From UBA1444 sp964601085 (GTDB lineage Bacteria; Bacillota; Negativicutes; UBA1444): 64,000 bases of DNA. Numbering within the stretch: position 1 is the first letter of the stretch; each line of letters starts with the position of its first letter. A model generated the notes under the pieces. That model was given only the letters and a program-made list of their open reading frames with translations, was not told the DNA's origin and did not search any database. Of the stretch, positions 57,051 through 64,000 are shown one piece after another. The position numbers were made by a program, and so were the translations under genes. The DNA lies in the NCBI GenBank assembly GCA_964601085.1, contig CAZRLN010000002.1, positions 1-64,000 of the forward strand, in the 5' to 3' direction.

Positions 57051-59635
57051 ATTACACCCCCATGATGGAACAGTATCGTGAGGTAAAAAAACAACATCCG
57101 CAGGATTTGCTGATGTTCCGTCTCGGCGATTTTTACGAATTGTTTTTTGACGATGCGGAACTGGCGGCGCGGGAGCTGGAAATCACCCTGACTTCCCGGG
57201 AAGCCGGTAACAACAACCGCGTTCCGATGTGCGGAGTGCCTTACCACGCTGTCGACGGCTACCTTGCCCGTTTGATCGCCAAAGGTTACCGGGTTGCGAT
57301 TTGCGAACAGATGGAAGATCCCCGGCAGGCGAAAGGGATCGTGAAACGGGAAGTCGTCCGGGTGGTGACGCCGGGAACGATTTTGTCCGAAAACGTACTG
57401 GCCGAACGGGGAAATAATTATCTGGCCTTGGTATGGGAAGAAGGAGCGGAACTGGCGCTGGCCGCCGCCGATATTTCAACCGGTGAGTTCTTGTGGGCGA
57501 TATTTGGCGGCGCCGATCGTTATTCGGCGCTATTGAATCAATTGTCGCGGTTGTTTCCGGCCGAACTGGTGGTGACGGGAAAACTTGAGCGATGGGATGA
57601 AATGGAGCGTTTTCTGCAAACGCGGTTAAGCGGCTGCACCGTAACCAACTTTGTGAACGAGACGACGGATACCTGGCGGGAATTGCCGGCAAAGCACTTT
57701 CCGACGGCGGAACTTCCGGCGGAGGCGGTTGCCTTTACAGCCGTTGCTCGACTCTTGCAATACCTGCATCAAACTTTGAAAACGGATTTATCCCATGTGA
57801 ACCGGCTGACGCGGTTCCGGCTGCAAGATGCCCTGATGTTGGACGCGACTACGTTGCGAAATCTGGAAATTACCCGCAACATGCGCGAAGGAAGCAAACG
57901 CGGCAGCCTGCTGGGAGTTCTGGACTACACGACGACGGCCATGGGCGGTCGGTTGTTGCGGCAGTGGCTGGAAACTCCGTTGGTGAACTTGCTGGAAATC
58001 CGACGTCGCCATGATGCCGTTGAGGAGTTACTCGGCGCTCCGGCTGTCCGCCAAATCGTGCGCGAACGCTTGAAATCCGTATATGATCTGGAGCGGATTT
58101 TGACGCGGATTGAAGTAGGCAGCGCCAATGCCCGGGATCTGGCCGCCTTGCGGAGCTCCTTCGAAATCCTTCCCGAACTGAAACAGATTCTGCGGGAACT
58201 GAAAACGACCGCATTGGCGGAGATCGGGTTGGGGATGGTGACTCATGTCGATTGCGCGGAAATGATCGGGGCGGCGATTGTCGATTCCCCGCCGTTTTCC
58301 GTGCGCGAAGGCGGCTTTATCCGTGATGGCTACGATCTGGAGCTGGATGAATTGCGCAGCTTGTCGCGCGACAGCCGGCAATGGGTTCAAGATTTGGAAA
58401 CACGGGAAAAGGAAAGCACTGGCATCAAATCCCTGAAAATCAGCTACAATAAAGTGTTCGGTTATTATATCGAAGTGACTCACGCCAATACGACGGCCGT
58501 ACCGGCCAACTATGTCCGCAAGCAGACCCTGGTCAACGCGGAACGGTATATCACGCCCGAATTGAAGGAATTTGAAACCAAGATTCTTGGGGCACAGGAA
58601 AAGATCGTCAACATTGAGTATCATTTGTTCTGCACGGTTCGGGATTTCATCAAGAAACAGTTGCCGGAAATTCAGGCAACCGCCCGACATCTGGCTGTTT
58701 TGGATTGCCTGCTGTCGTTTGCGGAGGCGGCGTCGAATCATCGCTATGTCCGGCCCGAAATGACCGAAGATCAGCGCATTGTCATTCGGGATGGCCGCCA
58801 TCCCGTGGTGGAGCGGCTGTTGGCGGGAGAGATTTTTGTACCCAACGATACATTTCTGGATCCGGCGGAGTGTGAAGTGATGATTCTGACCGGCCCCAAT
58901 ATGGCGGGAAAATCGACCTATATGCGTCAGGTCGCCTTGTTGACGCTGATGGCGCAAGCCGGGTCGTTCATTCCGGCGAAAGAAGCGAGCATTTCTCCGG
59001 TGGACCGAATCTTTACCCGGGTTGGCGCCAGCGATGACCTGGCGACCGGACAGTCTACATTCATGTTGGAAATGAACGAGGTGTCGCAAATTTTAAAACA
59101 TGCGACATCCCGTAGCCTGATCATTCTTGACGAAATTGGCCGGGGCACCAGTACCTTCGATGGGATGAGCATTGCCCGCGCCGTGGTCGAGTACGTCAGG
59201 GAAAAAATACGCGCCAAAACGATTTTCGCCACCCATTATCACGAACTGACCTGTCTGGCGGAGTGGCGTCCCGGGATTCGGAACTATTCCATGGCCGTCA
59301 AGGAACGGGGCAACGATGTGATGTTTCTGCGGCGCGTTGTCGCCGGCGGCGCGGATAAGAGCTACGGAATTCATGTCGCAAAACTTGCCGGATTGCCGGG
59401 AAAAGTCGTGGAACGGGCCCAGGAACTCCTGATTCAGATTGAATTGGAATCGCCCTGTGCGCCGACGGCGCCGACAGGCAAACCGGCGGAACCCGAGCCG
59501 ACTCTGTCGCTGTTCCAGTCCACACTGGCGGACGAAATCATGGCGATCGACGTGATGACGCTGACCCCGCTGGAAGCGCTGAATGTGCTGAACAAACTGA
59601 ATTTGCAGGCGAAGCAGGAGGCGGGCAAGCTATGA
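57047..59635 (+). CDS. mutS: DNA mismatch repair protein MutS
   Basis: MutS recognises mismatches and recruits MutL. The 862-residue protein has the mismatch-binding domain with FRLGDFYELFFDDAELAA (Phe-x-Glu: FYE), connector and lever/clamp domains, and the ATPase with Walker A MILTGPNMAGKSTYMRQVAL (about 615), LIILDEIGRGTSTFDGMSIA and the ATHYHEL motif. TTG 57047 overlaps the miaB stop and gives the usual NYTPMMEQY; ATG 57062 is a possible internal start. Forms the mutS-mutL pair. Confidence 0.97.
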   Translation: MNYTPMMEQYREVKKQHPQDLLMFRLGDFYELFFDDAELAARELEITLTSREAGNNNRVPMCGVPYHAVDGYLARLIAKGYRVAICEQMEDPRQAKGIVKREVVRVVTPGTILSENVLAERGNNYLALVWEEGAELALAAADISTGEFLWAIFGGADRYSALLNQLSRLFPAELVVTGKLERWDEMERFLQTRLSGCTVTNFVNETTDTWRELPAKHFPTAELPAEAVAFTAVARLLQYLHQTLKTDLSHVNRLTRFRLQDALMLDATTLRNLEITRNMREGSKRGSLLGVLDYTTTAMGGRLLRQWLETPLVNLLEIRRRHDAVEELLGAPAVRQIVRERLKSVYDLERILTRIEVGSANARDLAALRSSFEILPELKQILRELKTTALAEIGLGMVTHVDCAEMIGAAIVDSPPFSVREGGFIRDGYDLELDELRSLSRDSRQWVQDLETREKESTGIKSLKISYNKVFGYYIEVTHANTTAVPANYVRKQTLVNAERYITPELKEFETKILGAQEKIVNIEYHLFCTVRDFIKKQLPEIQATARHLAVLDCLLSFAEAASNHRYVRPEMTEDQRIVIRDGRHPVVERLLAGEIFVPNDTFLDPAECEVMILTGPNMAGKSTYMRQVALLTLMAQAGSFIPAKEASISPVDRIFTRVGASDDLATGQSTFMLEMNEVSQILKHATSRSLIILDEIGRGTSTFDGMSIARAVVEYVREKIRAKTIFATHYHELTCLAEWRPGIRNYSMAVKERGNDVMFLRRVVAGGADKSYGIHVAKLAGLPGKVVERAQELLIQIELESPCAPTAPTGKPAEPEPTLSLFQSTLADEIMAIDVMTLTPLEALNVLNKLNLQAKQEAGKL

Positions 59636-61512
59636 GTACTTCGATCATTGCTTTGTTGGATGATACCTCGATCAATAAAATCGCCGCCGGCGAAGTAATC
59701 GACCGTCCGTCTTCCGTAGTCAAGGAACTGGTGGAGAATTCCCTGGATGCCGGTGCGCGCCGTATTGAAGTGGAGATCGTCGCGGGTGGTGTGGGAAAAA
59801 TCACCGTAATCGATGACGGTTGCGGAATGTCGGCGGCCGATGTCCGGTTGGCGGTTTTGCGGCATGCAACCAGTAAAATCCGGAGCGCGGATGATTTGCT
59901 GATGGTGAAGTCGCTGGGGTTTCGCGGCGAAGCGCTGCCAAGCATCGCTTCGGTTTCCCGGTTTCAACTGGTGAGTCGTCAACCGGGGTCCGAGTTTGGT
60001 ATACGACTGGAGATGGAAGGCGGCCAGTTGCTGGATGTGCAGGAATGCGGCGCAGAGGTCGGCACCGTGGTCCGGGTCGCCGATTTGTTTTACAATACGC
60101 CGGCGCGGTTGAAATTCATGAAAACGGCTGCGGCGGAGAGCGCCCATATCCATGACGCGTTGGTCCGGCTGTCCATTTCCCGGCCTGATGTCACTTTTCG
60201 CCTGACCAATAATGACCGGACTTCCTTGCATACCCCGGGCAGCGGTCAGCTGTCGGATACCTTGTCGTCCCTGTATGGTCCGGACACCCTGCAACTGTTA
60301 TTTCCGATCGATTATCGACAGGATGAAATCCGCATAACGGGCTTTGCGGCGCGGCCTTCGGTCCGCAAAGGGTCGCGGCAGTGGCAGAGTTTCACGGTAA
60401 ATCGCCGGGTGATCGGCAGCCGGATGCTGAACCGGGCAGTCGACACCGCGTATCAGTCGTTGCTGCCAGTGGGCAGTTATCCGCTGGTTGCCTTGCAAAT
60501 CGAAGTGGCGTCGGAACAAGTGGATGTCAACGTGCACCCGCAAAAAGCCGAAGTAAAGTTTCAGGATGAACGGGCGGTGTTCCGGGCCGTTCACGCCGCG
60601 TTGAAGGAAGCGTTGACGATATCGTCCCAGCCGGCGGCGGCGGCCGCCGCTTTTGACCATGAAGTCTATCGTCCGCAATATTCCGCGTCGTTCTTGCGGG
60701 AAAACCCGCCGCCTTCTCGCGTGCAGTCCAGCTTTTCGTTCGAAACGCCGGTCCTGGACGCCGCGGGCACAGAGGGCCGTTCATTAGGAGAAGAGGAAGC
60801 GAGGAGCCTACGGCCTTCTCACCTTGCTGATTCGGCAGAGGATGTAAGTTTTTACGTACCTGCGCCGGTAAGCAGGGAAGAAGTTCCGATCAATACCGTG
60901 AATAATTCGACAACGGAACCGGACACCGCAACGCCGGCGGTGGAAAACCGGCTCAAAGCTTTGGCGCAGTATGCCCGGTGCTATATTCTCGCGGACGATG
61001 GCGACAGCTTGTATATTGTCGATCAACATGCGGCGCATGAACGGCTGCTGTTTGATCTATTGTCGAAAAAACAGGCGCCGGCCGCTTTTCAGACGTTGCT
61101 GATTCCCCGGGTGTTTGATTTGGATCCATTGGAAGTGCAGGCGGCGGAAACTTATGTCCATGAACTTGCCGGCCTGGGATTCGCCTATGATTGGGTGGGG
61201 CCCTGCGCCGTCCGGATTTCCGAACTGCCGACCCATATACCGCCCGATGAGGCGGAAAGCTTGTTTCATCAGATTTTGTCCTCGGCGTTGACCTTGAAAA
61301 CGCCCGATACGGAAACATTCCGTCAGTTGTGGATTGAAACCGCCGCCTGCCATATGGCGGTCCGGGCCGGGCAAACGTTGAATCAGCCGCAGATGCAAGG
61401 TTTGTTGGATGACTTGATGAAAGCGGAGCGACCCTATACCTGCCCGCATGGGCGGCCGACGCTGATCCGGCTGACGGAAAAAGACCTTGCCCGTCTGTTT
61501 AAGAGAATATGA
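59632..61512 (+). CDS. mutL: DNA mismatch repair protein MutL
   Basis: MutL is the GHKL ATPase that links MutS to strand incision. The 626-residue protein has IAAGEVIDRPSSVVKELVEN, NSLDAGA, IDDGCGM and GFRGEALPSIASV in the N-terminal ATPase. The C-terminal domain carries the latent endonuclease: VDQHAAHERLLFDLL, the ACHMAVRAG segment and CPHGRPTLI. In the DQHA(x)2E(x)4E motif the last Glu is Asp here, a conservative change in a metal-binding position. ATG 59632 overlaps the mutS stop, and its end overlaps the methyltransferase start. Confidence 0.96.
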   Translation: MSTSIIALLDDTSINKIAAGEVIDRPSSVVKELVENSLDAGARRIEVEIVAGGVGKITVIDDGCGMSAADVRLAVLRHATSKIRSADDLLMVKSLGFRGEALPSIASVSRFQLVSRQPGSEFGIRLEMEGGQLLDVQECGAEVGTVVRVADLFYNTPARLKFMKTAAAESAHIHDALVRLSISRPDVTFRLTNNDRTSLHTPGSGQLSDTLSSLYGPDTLQLLFPIDYRQDEIRITGFAARPSVRKGSRQWQSFTVNRRVIGSRMLNRAVDTAYQSLLPVGSYPLVALQIEVASEQVDVNVHPQKAEVKFQDERAVFRAVHAALKEALTISSQPAAAAAAFDHEVYRPQYSASFLRENPPPSRVQSSFSFETPVLDAAGTEGRSLGEEEARSLRPSHLADSAEDVSFYVPAPVSREEVPINTVNNSTTEPDTATPAVENRLKALAQYARCYILADDGDSLYIVDQHAAHERLLFDLLSKKQAPAAFQTLLIPRVFDLDPLEVQAAETYVHELAGLGFAYDWVGPCAVRISELPTHIPPDEAESLFHQILSSALTLKTPDTETFRQLWIETAACHMAVRAGQTLNQPQMQGLLDDLMKAERPYTCPHGRPTLIRLTEKDLARLFKRI

Positions 61513-62306
61513 TTGTTACCACTTCTTTGCGTGCGTTAGCCGCCGATGTGACGCTGGCCTGCCGGTTGGCGCAGGAGCTCGGTGCGGAATACGCCCCACG
61601 CCAGGAACGACCGCTGGCCGTCATGCAGGCGGAATATCATACGAATTTGATGATCGTTTTCGAACAGGGGCAGCCCGTCGCCTATCAGGGAGACAGCCGC
61701 TTTTTCTTTCATCGGGGGATGGCGGAGTTGCGGATTCTGAATCTTATCCGCACCGGCCATGATCCGATGATTAAAGCCATGGAATTGTCAGCGGGCCTGT
61801 CGGTGCTGGATTGTACGCTGGGCCTGGCGGCCGATGCACTGGTCGCCGCTTTTGTCGCCGGCGACGCCGGCAGTGTGCTGGGAGTCGAAGCCTCGCCGAT
61901 TGTGGCGGCATTGACCCGCTGGGGCTTGGCGGAACTTCAGGCAGCCGGTTCGGATGCCCGTGCGCAGACCAAACTGGCCGCCGGGAGAATTTGGGTGAGA
62001 AACGGCCGACATCAGGATGTTCTGGCCGAACTGCCGGACAATTCGTTTGACATCGTGTACTTTGACCCCATGTTTCGCCGCCCCAAGGTCGGTAGCTGCG
62101 GGATTCAGCCCTTACGGGACTTCGCCGCCGCCGACCCGTTGGATATTACATCCCTGCGGGAAGCGCTTCGTGTCGCCCGGTTGCGGGTTGTGGTCAAGGA
62201 AACGCAAGGCAGCCGGGAATTCGAACGTTTGGGAATCCGACGGATTGCCGGCGGGCGATATAGTTCCGTTCATTACGGAATTTTGCTCAAGGAGGAACAG
62301 AGTTGA
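61509..62306 (+). CDS. RsmJ-like class I SAM-dependent methyltransferase
   Basis: A 265-residue protein with a Rossmann methyltransferase fold. Motif I is SVLDCTLGLAADALVAAFVA (about 98-117), the acidic cofactor loop is VLGVEAS, and motif IV is FDIVYFDPMFRRPK. The preceding FHRGMAELRILNLIRTGHDP and the DPMF form resemble RsmJ (YhiQ), the 16S rRNA m2G1516 methyltransferase, but similarity covers mainly the core, and its N-terminus is different. An rRNA or other RNA substrate is plausible. ATG 61509 overlaps mutL by four bases, and its stop overlaps miaA. Confidence 0.78.
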   Translation: MIVTTSLRALAADVTLACRLAQELGAEYAPRQERPLAVMQAEYHTNLMIVFEQGQPVAYQGDSRFFFHRGMAELRILNLIRTGHDPMIKAMELSAGLSVLDCTLGLAADALVAAFVAGDAGSVLGVEASPIVAALTRWGLAELQAAGSDARAQTKLAAGRIWVRNGRHQDVLAELPDNSFDIVYFDPMFRRPKVGSCGIQPLRDFAAADPLDITSLREALRVARLRVVVKETQGSREFERLGIRRIAGGRYSSVHYGILLKEEQS

Positions 62307-63238
62307 ACCGTCTGCTTGTGATTGTCGGACCGACTGCCGTGGGGAAAAGCGGTTTGGCCATGCAATTGGCCCAGCACTTTGGCTGCGAGATCGTTTCCGG
62401 CGATTCGATGTGCGTTTATCATGGCCTGAATATTGGCGCCGCCAAGCCGTCCATTGCCGACCGGCAACAGATTCCGCATCATTTGATCGACATCCGGCAG
62501 CCGGAGGAAGAGTTTTCTGTCGTGGATTTCCAGCAGCTGGCCGCAGCAGCGATCGAATCCTCGAACCAGCGCGGCCGACTTCCCTTGTTGGTCGGAGGAA
62601 CCGGCTTATATGTGCAGGCATTGCTGGAAGGCTATCAATTTAACCCCACCCGGCGAAATCCTGCTTCCGCATTGCAAAATCAGTTTGAAACCGAGGAAAC
62701 GTCGGCATTGCATCAGCGGTTAAGTTTGCTTGATCCGGCAACGGCGGCACGGATTCATCCCCACGATCGGAAACGGGTTCTACGGGCATTGGAGATTTTT
62801 TCTACGGAAGAACAGTCCATTTCCCGAACGAAAACAAGCACGGATCACGGGTTGCTATACGACTGTCTGGTATTGGGGATTACGATGGAACGAAGCGAAC
62901 TATATCGACGTATTGATGCCAGGGTTGATCAGATGCTTGCGGACGGGTTGGTGGAGGAAGTGCGGGCGTTGTGGCAGAGGGATTTGACTGGCCAGGCGAC
63001 CGCTCTGCAGGCGATCGGCTATAAAGAACTGATTGCCTGGTTCCAGGGGAAAGTCAGCCTGGAAGAGGCGGTTTCCCAAATCAAGCAATCGAGCCGCCGT
63101 TATGCCAAGCGACAATTGACCTGGTTTCGCCGAATGCCTTATATTCATTGGCTGGAGCGGACGGCGGACGATGAAACCGGCGCAGTGGTATTCCATGAAG
63201 CAACGCGGCAGGTTGCGGAAAAATTTTCAATCAAGTAG
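62303..63238 (+). CDS. miaA: tRNA dimethylallyltransferase MiaA
   Basis: MiaA transfers dimethylallyl from DMAPP to A37 of tRNA, the substrate of MiaB. The 311-residue protein shows LLVIVGPTAVGKSGLAMQLA (P-loop), CEIVSGDSMCVYHGLNIGAA, HHLIDIRQPEEEFSV and VGGTGLYVQALLEGY, and the C-terminal QIKQSSRRYAKRQLTWFRR. TTG 62303 follows AAGGAGGAA and overlaps the methyltransferase stop by four bases. The order miaA-hfq-hflX is widespread. Confidence 0.97.
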   Translation: MNRLLVIVGPTAVGKSGLAMQLAQHFGCEIVSGDSMCVYHGLNIGAAKPSIADRQQIPHHLIDIRQPEEEFSVVDFQQLAAAAIESSNQRGRLPLLVGGTGLYVQALLEGYQFNPTRRNPASALQNQFETEETSALHQRLSLLDPATAARIHPHDRKRVLRALEIFSTEEQSISRTKTSTDHGLLYDCLVLGITMERSELYRRIDARVDQMLADGLVEEVRALWQRDLTGQATALQAIGYKELIAWFQGKVSLEEAVSQIKQSSRRYAKRQLTWFRRMPYIHWLERTADDETGAVVFHEATRQVAEKFSIK

Positions 63239-63271
63239 AATAATCATAGAATCAATTGGCGGAGGTGTGCT

Positions 63272-63523
63272 ATGACCGTTAAACTGTTGAATTTACAGGA
63301 CAGTTTCTTGAACCAGATTCGCAAGGAAAATATTCCGGTGATTGTCTATCTGGCCAACGGATTTCAGTTGCGTGGCTCGGTGCGCGGCTTCGATAGCTTC
63401 ACGGTGATTCTGGAGAATGATGGAAAACAACAGTTGGTCTACAAGCACGCAATTTCCACCATAACGCCGATTCGGCCATTGCAGCCGATCTTTATGGAAA
63501 AACGTGAGGACTCGGCCGAATGA
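63272..63523 (+). CDS. hfq: RNA chaperone Hfq
   Basis: Hfq is the hexameric Sm-like chaperone for small RNAs. The 83-residue protein shows LQDSFLNQIRKENIPVIVYL, NGFQLRGSVRGFDSFTVIL (Sm1) and YKHAISTITP (Sm2, the YKHAIS signature). ATG 63272 follows GGAGGTG by 5 nt. It has the short acidic tail common in Bacillota, and a terminator follows. Confidence 0.97.
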   Translation: MTVKLLNLQDSFLNQIRKENIPVIVYLANGFQLRGSVRGFDSFTVILENDGKQQLVYKHAISTITPIRPLQPIFMEKREDSAE

Positions 63524-63546
63524 GCCGGTGCAGGAAAGGAGAGAGG

Positions 63547-63571
63547 CCCCGGGTTGATCGCCTGGGGTTTT
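63547..63571 (+). terminator. Rho-independent terminator after hfq
   Basis: CCCCGGG (63547-63553) pairs with CCTGGGG (63561-63567), one G-U pair, loop TTGATCG, followed by TTTT. Confidence 0.75.
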
Positions 63572-63582
63572 CCTGTGATTGA

Positions 63583-64000
63583 ATGTACGATCAGCAAGAT
63601 ACTAATCACCAAGACAGAGTTGTAATCGTCGGCACTGACATTGACAAGGAACAAAAAGTCGAGGAAACGCTGCAGGAACTGGAACGCCTGGTGGAAACGG
63701 CCGGCGGCGAAACCGTGGGCCGCATCATTCAGCGACGGGAGTCGCCGGATCCGGCGACCTACATCGGCAAGGGAAAGCTGGAGGAACTGAAAGCGTTACA
63801 GACGGAAACACAGGCGACAACCGTGATTTTCGATGATCAGCTTTCACCGGCCCAACAGCGTAATCTGGAAAAGGCTCTCGAAGTCAAGGTGCTGGATCGA
63901 ACGGCTCTGATCCTCGATATTTTTGCCCAACGGGCCCGATCGCATGAAGGCCAACTGCAGGTGGAACTGGCGCAGATGCGCTATGTTTTGCCCCGACTTG
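63583..64000 (+). CDS. hflX: GTPase HflX, N-terminal part
   Basis: The first 139 codons of HflX run off the window edge. HflX is a ribosome-associated GTPase that splits stalled ribosomes after stress. Visible are LVETAGGETVGRIIQRRESP, then ATYIGKGKLEELKAL, VIFDDQLSPAQQRNLEKAL, the VLDRTALILDIFAQRARSHE block and QVELAQMRYVLPRL, all hallmarks of the N-terminal HflX domain; the GTPase motifs lie outside. ATG 63583 directly follows an in-frame TGA, so it is the earliest possible start, but no good Shine-Dalgarno is visible before it. Confidence 0.95.
   Translation, partial: MYDQQDTNHQDRVVIVGTDIDKEQKVEETLQELERLVETAGGETVGRIIQRRESPDPATYIGKGKLEELKALQTETQATTVIFDDQLSPAQQRNLEKALEVKVLDRTALILDIFAQRARSHEGQLQVELAQMRYVLPRL

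Noticed and set aside
58028..59089. 353-codon open frame on the - strand opposite mutS
   Set aside because: Antisense shadow of the MutS core and ATPase; no plausible start site and no motif.
62017..62643. 208-codon + strand frame spanning the methyltransferase/miaA junction
   Set aside because: It overlaps two well-supported genes in another frame and is rich in Arg, Gly and Pro in the way of off-frame translations.
1..64000. tRNA or rRNA genes, insertion sequences, prophage, CRISPR arrays
   Set aside because: None seen: gene spacing is tight, all genes are housekeeping or motility types on one strand, and no inverted repeats with transposase or regularly spaced repeats were found.

Overview
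The window is a gene-dense, mid-GC stretch of a bacterial chromosome, and every gene I can support lies on the + strand. Content and order point to a Bacillota (Firmicutes) genome: a PolC-type replicative polymerase, the fli/che-sigD-rpsB junction, the rpsB-to-pnp translation/lipid superoperon, RNase J, RNase Y, SpoVS and a CheC/CheD chemotaxis pathway. SpoVS and the flagellar/chemotaxis genes suggest a motile lineage with spore-forming ancestry. A two-cluster ferredoxin and an MnmH selenouridine synthase fit an anaerobe of the Clostridia, Negativicutes or Limnochordia type; the sequence alone does not settle which. Two runs of exactly 100 N mark scaffold gaps, so this is probably a draft or metagenome assembly.

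Region 1 (1-8.4 kb): end of flhG, then cheB-cheA-cheW-cheC-cheD, the flagellar sigma factor, a FapA/DUF342 protein and two small poorly known proteins. Region 2 (8.4-30.7 kb): rpsB-tsf, pyrH-frr, a small unknown protein, a ferredoxin, then uppS-cdsA-dxr-rseP-ispG-proS-polC (isoprenoid and phospholipid precursors plus replication). A new promoter then drives rimP-nusA-rnpM-ylxQ-infB-rbfA-nrnA-truB-ribF, and rpsO follows under its own structured leader. Region 3 (30.8-40.7 kb): pnp, an M16 peptidase and dut; a lysine riboswitch ahead of dapB-asd-dapG-dapA; and RNase J. Region 4 (40.8-51.3 kb): ftsK, mnmH, rodZ, a YgiQ-type radical SAM protein, rimO, cinA, and LexA-controlled recA with recX. Region 5 (51.3-55.7 kb): rny, an unknown protein in the place where Bacillus has ymdB, spoVS, a P-loop/Asp23-like fusion, a DUF3870 protein and a decayed TauE/SafE-type transporter. 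Region 6 (55.7-64 kb): miaB-mutS-mutL, an RsmJ-like methyltransferase, miaA, hfq and the start of hflX.

The most unusual points are: a PolC without the proofreading exonuclease insertion; the rny-to-miaB cluster of little-known proteins; a TauE/SafE remnant; a lysine riboswitch with a visible terminator; a LexA box inside the recA promoter; structured leaders before rpsB and rpsO; and several genes whose best Shine-Dalgarno sequence points to an ATA, ATT or CTG start. At the second gap the two flanks repeat the same 55 bases. Collapsing the duplicate restores one intact ygiQ gene. No tRNA, rRNA, insertion sequence or CRISPR array was seen.
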